In this document: one piece after another, positions 22,566-34,299 of the stretch
Position numbering within the stretch: position 1 is the first letter of the stretch
Layout of the letters: every line of letters begins with the position of its first letter
Source of the DNA: Sipunculus nudus
Lineage: Eukaryota; Annelida; Sipuncula; Golfingiida; Sipunculidae
Direction: 5' to 3'
Assembly: GCA_026874595.1 (NCBI GenBank)
Contig: CM049316.1
Location: 15,691,839 to 15,755,838, forward strand
Length of the DNA stretch: 64,000 nt
Translations under genes and position numbers: made by a program
Notes under the pieces: model-generated
Seen by the model: the letters and a program-made list of their open reading frames with translations, nothing else
What the model was told of the DNA's origin: nothing
The model's database searches: none

Positions 22566-23049
22566 CTGCGCAAGGTACTCCATCCATTCATATGTTCCGT
22601 ATCCACAACAAACATACCAACAAACAAAAAGACATGAGTGAAAATATAATATCCTTGGTGGATGTATAAAAGTTTCGTCAAATTTGTCTTTCAAGATTGT
22701 TTTCTGTCTCGTTTTTACTTTTCCTGAATGAAAATCATTATAAAAGGTGTAAATCTCGATTCAATGAAGCAAAATAAGATCCAACATTTACAGGGTGTAT
22801 TCTTCTTTTAACAACATATAACAAAGCAGTGCTCTTAATACATTTTCATAATCCTATTGATATCCGAAACCAAAACTACACATCAGTGTTCCCATTTCAG
22901 GGACCTAATAGAAATTTAGCCTTTTATTTAACATATTCATAATTATATATAATTTTTATAAGTAATGTACAACATTAAAAAAAAAACAGATTTCAAACTG
23001 GGCCAAACTCGTTTGAAAATAGACAAAATATTACTCGCAGCTTCCTTAC

Positions 23050-23215
23050 CGCTATTATGTTACGCTCAATCGAATTAGGCATATCTGGTTTCCCGGTAAC
23101 ACGAGCGGGGAGTCGGACTGGTAATAACTGCTTGCTATAACGTCAAACCTCTGATTTCTGCAGTCGTGAGTGAAACCTTCCAAAACACTGCGTATTTCTT
23201 GTTTGATACTGTTGT
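23050..23215 (-). pseudogene. Candidate DUF4440/SnoaL-like exon, probably frameshifted
   Basis: Minus strand: acceptor TTTCACCTACAG|AC, then an open frame containing SIKQEIRSVLEGFTHDC, RFDVIASSYYQSDSPLVLPG and a stop at 23055-23057. The 'helix - slYY..Dsplv.lPG' pattern fits the start of the NTF2-fold DUF4440/SnoaL-like family, small proteins of mostly unknown role. A good donor (ATAGCG|GTAAGG) follows at 23050-23049, but the main frame stops just before it. A different frame on the same strand (GKPDMPNSIERNIIA) is open through the donor from the LPG segment on. A single small indel could therefore have broken an intact exon. It shares splice phase and a QEI/RFDV pattern with 4780-4871. Confidence 0.35.
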
Positions 23216-23599
23216 CTGTAGGTGAAATATTTAAATAAATGTATATTACAATATTTAAGGTTTTTCGGTACTCTGGCATCATACATACGCACACAACAGC
23301 AACAATAACTACAATAGGCCAATGATCGTGCGCAAGCATTAACACAAACGCATGCATATACATGCTTTTGAAATTTAACACAAACACAAATTTATTTGAG
23401 TTTAGAAAATGCAGTTTATAATTTAACTCTAAATAAAGCCTAATAAAAGTGAAGGTTTGTGTGCTGCTGTTTCTTCTAGTTAGTTCTATACGTTTCAGTC
23501 AAGATATAGTAATTTGGGATCAATGGGATCGTTTTTAGTTTGCTAATAGGATCATCAAGAGCTCCCTCAAACTATAAGGCATAATTAACGAGGAGAGCC

Positions 23600-24205
23600 T
23601 TTTGAACAAGAAAACAGGAATAGGGAACCATCTTTATAATACCTTTGCTGATCAATGTGCCTAACAATATGATTTTAATACAGTTGTAACTATGTATTCA
23701 AAATTTGTTGTTTTTCTGTCAAATGCAGGTAGGATTTTGACAAAATTGGCGACACCTGGATAGTATCGCCTAAAATTACCAAAATCGCTTAAAAACACCA
23801 GGTGACTTTCGTGCATCCAAGAATATGTTTAGCTTTTGGTTTAAACCATAACATTATTTCAAAGTCTACGATAAGGGCGTGCAGCAGTTTGTGACAGCTA
23901 AGTTGAGTACTCGTGTCCTTCACAATTCGCAAGCAATAATCAGTTCTATAAACGTTCAAGTGTGTGAGACGCACAGGTGGGCTGTATGCATATTGTTTTT
24001 TTTTTATTGAGAATGTTTGTTAGACTTTGGAGTAGGGATTAAACTTTCATTTATTGGTGCTATTTTAAAAGCGTTATAAACGGGCCAAACCTAATATAAT
24101 CCTGATAAATGCAGGTCGGATCCAAGCCGTTAGAAAACTGGCAAATGACTTTTGGCAGTCGAATAGAACTTGTATACTGTGTTCTTATGTTTGCGAGGGT
24201 TAAAA
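23600..24205. other. Intergenic, nothing recognised
   Basis: AT-rich DNA between the DUF4440-like exons and duplication copy 2; no gene or clear repeat seen. Confidence 0.5.
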
Positions 24206-24959
24206 GTGTGAAATTTGTCCCAGTGCGTCTTGATATCTTAAATATAACCTGGAATATGAAGAATTTGGAATAACGAGTATGATTTTTATCCCTTCAGTGT
24301 CATAAGTGAAGCAATGACATTGTCACAGTGACGTCATCATGAAAATGAAATGTAGTATAATCATAGCAATAAAATCCAGCGAAAATATATTGATCTATAT
24401 AGAAATAAGCTAATCAGGCCTGTTCTCCCGGCTCGAAAATAACCTGTTATCTGTTGGTGCTCTAGAATCGGTAAGCGGTCTGCTATGCGGTCCACTCTGG
24501 CTCAATATTATGCCTGTGGTCAAAATCTCTAGTCGATCTGTTGGTTAAAATAATTTGACTGAATGGTTAGTTTTACTTTAAAGCAGTTCAGGTGGGATGC
24601 AGATAAAAGTGCTGTGCATCGGAGGTGTGCGCGCTGTGGATGCTCTCGAGGTTGGACTGTTGCTGCCTTGAATTGGATATTTTTATGCAACGCACCAGAA
24701 CCACAGGGATCTAATTATCTGCGCTCATTAGGCTGCCTTGGTGGAGGTCTGCGCTCTTCTAGTTGGTTAGTCTTTCATTGTTCATTGTATCCGCATAAAA
24801 AAACAGTTTTGCGGATACTATGTTTTCCTGCCGATTTCCGCCGCCGTCGCCACCGATACCGGGTTCGTGTCTATAAAACTCCTCTCACACCCCTGGACCG
24901 ATCTTTCTGAAAACTTGCATAATTATCGGGTCACATATGAACTGGTGTCTTACAAAGAT

Positions 24960-25925
24960 TGGTGGCGCCGACTTTTATCTTCCATCGCGCAGTGTCCACC
25001 TGTGTGACTTTTATAGTGATAATATCCCATATTTCTAGAAAGGTTCAATATATTAGCCTGAAATTGTGTATATCCACAGATATTAGATACATGCATCTCG
25101 TAATCAAGACAAGTGGCGCCGTCTGAAACCGTTTTCGTGTTGCGTTAACCCATGCGTTTGCTTTAGGTGAAAATCACTCATATCTCATGAGTGGTTGAAT
25201 GTACTTGTCTGAAATGTGGCATGCCCATCCATCTTCGATAAATTTCTCGTATACATGACAATTGGCGCAACATACCTTCACGTTTTTGTAAAATACATTG
25301 ATTCCTTTTTCTCAGGAGTGGTTTGTCGTAAATGTCGCATATCCACATATCTTTGAAACCTTAATCTCGTACACCTACAATCGTTGGCGCCACTCACGAT
25401 CGTTTTCACGTCCATCCACAATTTTTTTATGGAAAATGCACATATCTCAGGAGTGGATTGATGTATCAGCCTGATATATTGCGAGTTTATCCGTCTTGGA
25501 TAGCTTTGTCGTATTCCAAACAGGTGGTTCCATCTAATGTTCCGTTTTCGTAGAATACATTGGTGCCCTTTTCTCAGGAGTGGTTTGGCGTATTGGCCTA
25601 AATTTTTACACGTTGCATCTTGGATAGATTTTACATATTTGACTTGAAGCGCCACCTACAGTCACGTATTTGTAAAGTAGATTCATGCATTTATCTCAGA
25701 TATGGTTAAATATATCAGCCTGAAGTTTTGCATGTCCATCTATCTGGGATCGTTTGCTCATATCCAAGACAGGTGACGCCATCTACAATCATGTATTCCT
25801 TAAATACATTATGCATTTATCTCTTGACTGGTTTGCCATAATGGCCTTAAACTTTGCATGTCCATAGATCTTGGATGGTATTATCTTGTACACATAACTG
25901 GTGGCGACATCCTCATTTATCTTAA
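24960..25925 (+). repeat. 'ggtggcgcc' tandem array, copy 2
   Basis: Duplicate of 15480-16470 with the same unit order. It keeps a 32-bp piece ('tccaagacaggtgacgccat...', about 25763-25794) missing from copy 1, so copy 1 carries the deletion. Confidence 0.85.
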
Positions 25926-26819
25926 ATTTCGTCAATCCGTGAGTCTTGTTATACTCGGGCATCTCTGATGCAGCAAATTTGGAGGGCTTTCACGTTAGGA
26001 GAGATGACATGCCTGTCTTTAACCACCCCTCTGTGATTCTGCGGATACCTGCAGTTGCTTGTCAGCCCATATTCTAGTTAATATTAACATTTTTCAAAGT
26101 ACCTTGTACAACCGTTTGTGTTTCTCTTAAGATGACAACAGATGCCTTTTATATGTAAGTTATCAGGTATACATTATCAAGGAAGTATGAAATATAATGC
26201 AAGAGCAGATTGAATAATTATATATAAAAAATAAACGTGAACTAGCGTCATCTCGACCCTCTGGCATTACGACCTGATTACTGGCAGAGTGTCATTACAT
26301 CTAAGTCTGAGAAAAGCATTATAAGGCCTTATGAAGATGGAAATATTTTCGTCATTTCTGACAACGCTTCATGGCCTATAGGTACAATATCAATCAATAT
26401 AAACCAGACCAATCGTTAGCATGTTTGTGTACTTTTTAATAATACCAAATATGAGCGAGAAAAGTTCCTGTTTAACCCAGCACCTTGGTAAACCCCTCGG
26501 CATGTTTGTTGAATTTATGACCGCATGAACACAAGCATGCCTCGCACGGGTTACGGGACGCAGGCAGCTTGCAGGCGATACAGGAAATGACCCGTGTCCA
26601 TGGAGACGGTGTTTCAGTTTGGGTTGTGAGCTCACATGTATACTATTGTTTTAATTCATTATTCTTAGCATAATATTGAGATTATAGGCCGTTTACCACA
26701 ATATGAATGCAACCTGATGCAAGACCAATGCGATACATACCTCGATATTACATGTATCACGACACGAGCAGGTTTACCAGCCCAATGATCCGATTGCCAA
26801 CTGAGTCGGGTTGTCACGG

Positions 26820-27538
26820 CTAAACGTGAACTAACTCAAAATAAATGCCCGTTTCTTTGCCGAACTGATCCATAAGTGTATTTATTTCTTGGTTTTGGTC
26901 CTCTGAGAAGACATTTTTCCAGTCTCCCATAATACCTTTCCTTAGAAACACCGATCCAGGTAGAAATAAAGGGTGGCCATCCAAATTCAGATTAGAATTC
27001 TTTTTCATGTTATTGAAATCTGTAATACTCACAATTCTCTCCAGCGTTTCATCATCTACAGGTCTGTTGATAAACTCGGCTACTTTCCTGATCCAAAAGA
27101 GTGGATCGTTCCGGAGTTCCTCGTATCTCACAAGGAGCATATTTGTATTTTCACGGTTATACCAAAATGATTTCACGTGATCAAACCAACTCCCAAAGAA
27201 GACATCTCCTTTAAGAAAAGCTTTGAAAAACACATTCCATTCCCCTTGCCATGGCCCCATCAGCGTGAACATTTTGTGGAAGTGAAAGTAGGACACGGCG
27301 ACATCTTTAGGATTACGAAGCATGTAGATGACCTTCCCATTCTTCTCTTTGTTAACATATGAAGGCAACAACTGGAAGTATAGGTGACTCCAAAAGCATG
27401 CTGGATGTGGCAGAGTTTCCGCTACACGTAGATTACCGTCTAGCATTCCCTCGTTGATACCCGGTTTTGTGTTTTCAAACATATCGAGGTTATCATGACT
27501 CATGATTGCACGTACGATCACTGTCATCCAAACGTTGC
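26820..27538 (-). CDS. Cytosolic sulfotransferase exon 2 paralogue, orphan copy
   Basis: Duplicate of exon 2 at 17336-18048, with the acceptor (CTTTTGTAG|GC) kept and the frame open for 238 codons. The same SULT landmarks are present: FWSHLYFQLLP, RNPKDVAVSYFHF, RYEELRNDP, RKGIMGDWKN. A 5-bp deletion next to the old stop replaces the ending ...GIYFDYS with ...GIYFELVHV. By eye about 12 amino-acid-changing and 3 silent substitutions separate the copies, close to the neutral expectation. I found no matching FPKS-type first exon upstream (28-64 kb, minus strand), where satellite DNA begins 650 bp away. Either exon 1 lies outside the window or this is a pseudogene with an as yet unbroken frame. 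Confidence 0.85.
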
Positions 27539-28184
27539 CTACAAAAGATATGTGATTATGTAGCGAAGATAAATACAATTTACTCTACATATGTCGGGGG
27601 AAAAGTATGATTAAGTTAGTTCCACAAATGATTCAACAACAATACAATGCAGGTTTTCCATTAGCATGCGCATTGCGAATTCCTGACACGTCAATTCCTA
27701 TTTTCAGTTTAAATATATATTATCTATAATATTTGTAATAGACAGGCGACTACAGATATCCTCTAAATCACAAAGGCTTGGATAATGTGAGGCATGGAAT
27801 CTCTTCTAACCTGACAGCCCTCGAAAGTATCCCAAGACACGGATCGGCGAAACTAAAGATTAATGCAGGGGTCACCAACAGTCATGTGTACAAGATAATT
27901 CCATTCTAGATCTATGGACATGCAAAATGTCCTGCCGATACGCCAAACCCCTCCTATGCTAAATGCATAAAATTATTTTATAAATACATGGTTGTATATG
28001 GCGCCACCTGTCTTGTGTACGAGAAAGGTATCCGAGACGGATGAAGATGCAAAATTCACGACCGATACATCAAACAACCCCTGATATATGCCTGATAGTA
28101 TTCTACAAATTCGTGATTTTAGGTGGCGCTAGAGTTTTCGGTAGCGGCCTGTAGTTAAGCTTATGGGACTTTTCGATTTTTCAC

Positions 28185-31100
28185 GCGGGCAGACAGAGGG
28201 GCCCCCATGAGTCGCACGCGCAAATAGCAGCTATTTGCTACCCTAAAAAATTAGGAGGGGGTAAAATTTATAGTAGCATCGCATTGAGCGTTATGACTGC
28301 CGCCAGGGGGAATAGACATGAGTGCGGGCAGACAGAGGGGCCCCAATGAATCGCACGCGTAAATAGCAGGTATTTGCTACCCTAAAAAATTTAGGAGGGG
28401 GTAAAATTTCTGGTAGCATCGCATTGAGAGTTAAGATTGCCGCCAGGGGGAGTGGACTAGAGACAGGACTGCCACAGGGGCCCTATGAATCGCACACGTA
28501 AATAGCAGCTATTTACTACCATAAAAGCTGTCAAGACTACCGCCAGGGGGAATGGATAGCTCAGCAACCTGCGGAGGGGACCCCATGAGTCGCAAGCGCA
28601 AATAGCAGCTAATTGCTACCAGAAAAGGTGTTAAGACTGCCACCAGGGGGAGTGGAGATCTCAGATCTCAGAGGCCTGGCAGAGGGGTCCCCATGAGTCG
28701 CAAGCTCAAATAGCAGCTATTTGCTACCAGAAAAGGTGTTAAGACTGCCAGCAGGCGGAGTGGAGATCTCAGAGGCCTGCCAAAGGGGCCCCATGAATCG
28801 CACGCGCAAATAGCAGCTATTTGCTACCATAAAAGTTGTCAAGACTGCCCCCAGGCGGAGAGAAGATCTCAGCGGCTTGGCAGAGAGGTCCCCACGAGTC
28901 GCAAGTGCAAATAGCAGCTATTTGCTAACATAAAATATGTCAAGACTGCCGCCAGGGGGAGTGGACATGCGAGTGGACAGACAGAGGGGCCCCATGAGTC
29001 GCACGCGCAAATAGCAGCTATTTGCTACCCTTAAAAATTAGAAGGGGGTAAAATTTATAGAAGCATCGCATTTAGCGTTATGACTGCCGCCAGGTGGAGT
29101 GGACATGAGTGTGGGCAGACAGAGGTGCCCCCATGAATCGCACGCTTAAATAGCAGGTATTTGCAACCCTAAAAATTTAGGAGGGGGTAAAATTTCTGGT
29201 AGCATCGCATTGAGAGTTAAGACTGCCGCCAGTGGGAGAGGAGATCTCAACGGCAGACAAAGGGGCCCCCATGATTCGCACGCGCAAATAGCAGCTATTT
29301 GCTTCCCTAAAAAATTAGGAGGGGGTAATATTTATAGTAGCATCGCATTGAGCGTTATGACTGCCGCCAGGGGGAGTGGACATGAGTGCGGGCAGACAGA
29401 GGGGGCCCCATGAATCGCACGCGTAAATAGCAGGTATTTGCCACCCTAAAAAATTTAGGAGGGGGTAAAATTTCTGGTAGCATCGCATTGAGAGTTAAGA
29501 TTGCCGCCAGGGGGAGTGGACTAGAGACAGGACTGCCACAGGGGCCCTATGAATCGCACACGTAAATAGCAGCTATTTACTACCATAAAAGCTGTCAAGA
29601 CTACCGCCAGGGTGAGTGGATAGCTCAGCAACCTGCAGAGGGGTTCCCATGAGTTGCAAGCGCAAATAGCAGCTATTTGCTACCAGAAAAGGTGTTAAGA
29701 ATGCCACCAGGGGGAGTGGAGATCTCAGATCTCAGAGGCCTGGCAGAGGGGTCCCCATGAGTCGCAAGCTCAAATAGCAGCTATTTGCTACCAGAAAAGG
29801 TGTTAAGACTGCCAGCAGGCGGAGTGGAGATCTCAGAGGCCTGCCAAAGGGGCCCCATGAATCGCACGCGCAAATAGCAGCTATTTGCTACCATAACAGT
29901 TGTCAAGACTGCCCCCAGGCGGAGAGAAGATCTCAGCGGCTTGGCAGAGAGGTCCCCACGGGTCGCAAGCTCAAATAGCAGCTATTTGCTACCATAAAAT
30001 ATGTCAAGACTGCCGCCAGGGGGAGTGGACATGCGAGTGGACAGACAGAGGGGCCCCCATGAGTCGCACGCGCAAATAGCAGCTATTTGCTACCCTTAAA
30101 AATTAGAAGGGGGTAAAATTTATAGTAGCATCGCATTTAGCGTTATGACTGCCGCTAGGCGGAGTGGACATGAGTGTGGGCAGACAGAGGTGCCCCCATG
30201 AATCGCACGATTAAATAGCAGGTATTTGCAACCCTAAAAATTTAGGAGGGGGTAAAATTTCTGGTAGCATCGCATTGAGAGTTAAGACTGCCGCCAGTGG
30301 TAGAGGAGATCTCAACGGCAGACAAAGGGGCCCCCATGAGTCGCACGCGCAAATAGCAGCTATTTGCTTCCCTAAAAAATTAGGAGGGGGTAATATTTAT
30401 AGTAGCATCGCATTGAGCGTTATGACTGCCGCCAGGGGGAGTGGACATGAGTGCGGGCAGACAGAGGGGGCCCCATGAATCGCACGCGTAAATAGCAGGT
30501 ATTTGCCACCCTAAAAAATTTAGGAGGGGGTAAAATTTCTGGTAGCATCGCATTGAGAGTTAAGATTGCCGCCAGGGGGAGTGGACTAGAGACAGGACTG
30601 CCACAGGGGCCCTATGAATCGCACACGTAAATAGCAGCTATTTACTACCATAAAAGCTGTCAAGACTACCGCCAGAGGAAATGGATAGCTCAACAACCTG
30701 CGGAGGGCTCCCCATGAGTCGCAAGCTCAAATAGCAGCTATTTGCTACCTGAAAAGGTGTTAAGACTGCCACCAGGGGGAGTGGAGATCTAAGAGGCCTG
30801 CCACAGGGGCCCCATGAATCGCACGGGCAAATAGCAGCTATTTGCTACCATAAAGTTATCAAGACTGGCGCCAGGGGGAGAGCAGATCTCAGCGGCCTGG
30901 CAGAAAGGTCCCCACGAGACGCAAGCGCAAATAGCAGATATTTGCTACTATAAAATATGTCAAGACTGCCGCCAGGGGGAGAGGACATGAGAGTGGACAG
31001 ACAGAGGGTCCGCCATGAGTCGCACGCGCAAATACCAGCTATTTGCTACCCTAAAAAGTTAGGAGGGGGTAATATTTATAGTAACATCGCATTAAGCGTT

Positions 31101-34100
31101 ATGACTGCCGCCAGGGGGAGTGGACATGAGTGCGGGCAGACAGAGGGGCCCCCATGAATCGCCCGCGCAAATAGCAGCTATTTGCTACCATAAAAGCTGT
31201 CAAGACTACCGCCAGGGTGAGTGGATAGCTCAGCAACCTGCAGAGGGGTCCCCATGAGTTGCAAGCGCAAATAGCAGCTATTTGCTACCAGAAAAGGTGT
31301 TAAGAATGCCACCAGGGGGAGTGGAGATCTCAGATCTCAGAGGCCTGGCAGAGGGGTCCCCATGAGTCGCAAGCTCAAATAGCAGCTATTTGCTACCAGA
31401 AAAGGTGTTAAGACTGCCAGCAGGCGGAGTGGAGATCTCAGAGGCCTGCCAAAGGGGCTCCATGAATCGCACGCGCAAATAGCAGCTATTTGCTACCATA
31501 ACAGTTGTCAAGACTGCCGCCAGGCGGAGAGAAGATCTCAGCGGCTTGGCAGAGAGGTCCCCACGGGTCGCAAGCGCAAATAGCAGCTATTTGCTACCAT
31601 AAAATATGTGAAGACTGCCGCCAGGGGGACAGGACATGCGAGTGGACAGACAGAGGGGCCCCCATGAGTCGCACGCGCAAATAGCAGCTATTTGCTACCC
31701 TTAAAAATTAGAAGGGGGTAAAATTTATAGTAGCATCGCATTTAGCGTTATGACTGCCGCCAGGCGGAGTGGACATGAGTGTGGGCAGACAGAGGTGCCC
31801 CCATGAATCGCACGCTTAAATAGCAGGTATTTGCAACCCTAAAAATTTAGGAGGGGGTAAAATTTCTGGTAGCATCGCATTGAGAGTTAAGACTGCCGCC
31901 AGTGGTAGAGGAGATCTCAACGGCAGACAGAGGGGCCCCCATGAATCGCACGCGCAAATAGCAGCTATTTGCTACCATAAAAGCTGTCAAGACTACCGCC
32001 AGGGTGAGTGGAATGCTCAGCAACCTGCAGAGGGGTCCCCATGAGTTGCAAGCGCAAATAGCAGCTATTTGCTACCAGAAAAGGTGTTAAGAATGCCACC
32101 AGGGGGAGTGGAGATCTCAGATCTCAGAGGCCTGGCAGAGGGGTCCCCATGAGTCGCAAGCGCAAAGAGCAGCTATTTGCCACAAGAAAAGGTGTTAAGA
32201 CTGCTACCAGGTGGAGTGGATATCTCAGAGGACTGCCACAGGGGCCCTATGAATCGCACGCGCAAATAGCAGCTATTTGCTACCATAAAAGGTGTCAAGA
32301 CTGCCGCCAGGGGGAGTGGAGATCTCAGAGACTTGTCAGGGGGTCCCGGAGTTGCACGCGCAAATAGCAGCTATTTGCTACCATAAAAGTTATCAAGACT
32401 GCCGCAAGAGGGAGAGGAGATCTCAGCGGCCTGGCAGAGGGGCCATACGAGTCGCAAGCGCAAATAGCAGCTATTTGCTACCATAAAATATGTCAAGACT
32501 GCCGCCAGGGGGAGTGGACATGCGAGTGGACAGACAGAGGGGCCCCCATGAGTCGCACGCGCTAATAGCAACTATTTGCTACCTTAAAAGGTGCCTAGAC
32601 TGCCGCCAGGGGGAGTGGTTATGAGAGCGGCTTGGCAGAGGGGCCCCCATGAGTCGCGCGCGCAAATAGCAGCTATTTGCTATCCTAAAAAAATTAGGAG
32701 GGGGTAAAATTTATAGTAGCATTGCATTGAGCGTTATGACTGCCGCCATGGGGAGTGGACATGAGTGCGGGCAGACAGAGGGCCCCCATGAATCGCATGC
32801 GCAAATAGCAGCTATTTGCTACAACAAAAGTTGTCAAGACTGCCGCAAGGCGGAGAGGAGATCTCAGCGGCCTGGCAGAGGGGTCCACACGAGTCGCAAG
32901 CGCAAATAGCAGCTATTTGCTACCATAAAAGCTGTCAAGACTACCGCCAGGGGGAGTGGATAGCTCAGCAACCTTCGGAGGGGTCTCCATGAGTCGCAAG
33001 CGCAAATAGCAGCTATTTGCTACCAAAATGGTGTTCAGACTGCCACCAGGGGGAGTGGAGATGTCAGAGGCTTGCCACAGGGGCCCCATGAATCGCACGC
33101 GCAAACAGCGGCTATTTGCTACCTTAAAAGGTGTCAAGACTGCCGCCAGGGGGAGTGGAGATCTCAGAGGCCTGCCAAAGGGGCCCCATGAATCGCACGC
33201 GCAGAAAGCAGCTATTTGCTACCCTAAAGTTGTCAAGACTGCCGCCAGGCGGAGAGAAGATCTCAGCGGCCTGGCAGAGAGGTCCCAACGAGTCGCAAGC
33301 GCAAATAGCAGCTATTTGCTGCCATAAAATATGTCAAGACTGCCGCCAGGGGGAGTGGACATGCGAGTGGACAGACAGAGGGGCCCCCATGAGTCGCACG
33401 CGCAAATAGCAGCTATTTGCTACCCTTAAAAATTAGGAGGGGGTAAAATTTATAGTAGCATCGCATTAAGCGTTATGACTGCCGCCATGGGGAGTGGACA
33501 TGAGTGTGGGCAGACAGAGGGGGCCCCAGGAATCGCAGGCGCAAAAAGCTGGTATTTGCTACCTTTATAGGTCTTAAGACTGCCGCCAGGGGGAGAGGAT
33601 ATGAGAGCGGCCTGACAGAAAGGACCCCACGGGTCGCAAGCGCAAATAGCAGCTATTTGCTACCATAAAAAGTGTCAAGACTGCCGCCAGGAGGAGTGGA
33701 CACACAGCGGGCTGCCAGAGGGGGCCTAATGAATCGCACGTGCAAATAGCAGCTATTTGCTGCCTTAAAAGGTGTCAAGACTGCTGCCAGGCGGAGAGGA
33801 GATCTCAGCGGCCTGGCAGAGGGGTCCCCACGAGTCGCAAGCGCAAATAGCAGCTATTTGCTACCATAAAATATGTCAAGACTGCCGCCAGGGTGAGAGG
33901 ACATGCGAGTGGACAGACAGAGGGGTCCCAGTGAATCGCACGCGCAAATAGCAGCTATTTGCTACCATAAAAAGTATCATGACTGCCGGTAGGGGAGAAG
34001 ATATGACAGCGGCCTGTCAGAGGGGCCCCCATTAGTCGCAGGCGCAATTAGCAGCTATTTGCTACCTTAACAGGTGTTAAAACTGCCGCCAGGAGGAGTG

Positions 34101-34290
34101 GATATGAGAGCGGCATGACAGAGAGGCCCCGATGAGTCGCAAGCTCAAATAGCAGCTATGTGCTACTAAAAAGTGTCATGACTGCCGCGAGGGGGAGTAG
34201 GTATGAGAGCGCCCTGCCAGAGGGTTCTGATGAATTATCCGCGAAAATAGCAGGTATCTGCTACCATAAAAAGTGTCAAGACTGCCGCTA
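28185..34290. repeat. Satellite 1: ~101-145 bp monomers with ~1,065-bp higher-order repeat
   Basis: Roughly 55 head-to-tail monomers. Each has 'aagactgccgccaggggga', 'gaggggcccc.atgagtcgca' and the dyad GCAAATAGCAGCTATTTGC, followed by 'tacc'. Long monomers add 'aaaaattaggagggggtaaaattt' and 'tagtagcatcgcattga'. Monomer variants recur in order about every 1,065 bp: 29210-29413 and 30275-30478 are nearly identical, and a fixed variant recurs near 28402, 29465 and 30530. The later part loses the strict order. Many 60-99 codon frames (SRLPPGGVEIS...) exist only because of the repeat. Confidence 0.97.
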
Positions 34291-34299
34291 CGGGTCTCC

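Larger units (their letters stand above)
24210..28131. repeat. Segmental duplication, copy 2 (3.9 kb)
   Basis: Collinear with 14745-18643, offset about 9,465 at the left end and 9,488 at the right. It ends abruptly in 'aggtggcgcta', after which a ~50-bp unique junction leads to the 28-34 kb satellite. It carries the forward repeat array, sulfotransferase exon 2 and a stub of the inverted array, but neither exon 1 nor the rest of the intron. Confidence 0.95.
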
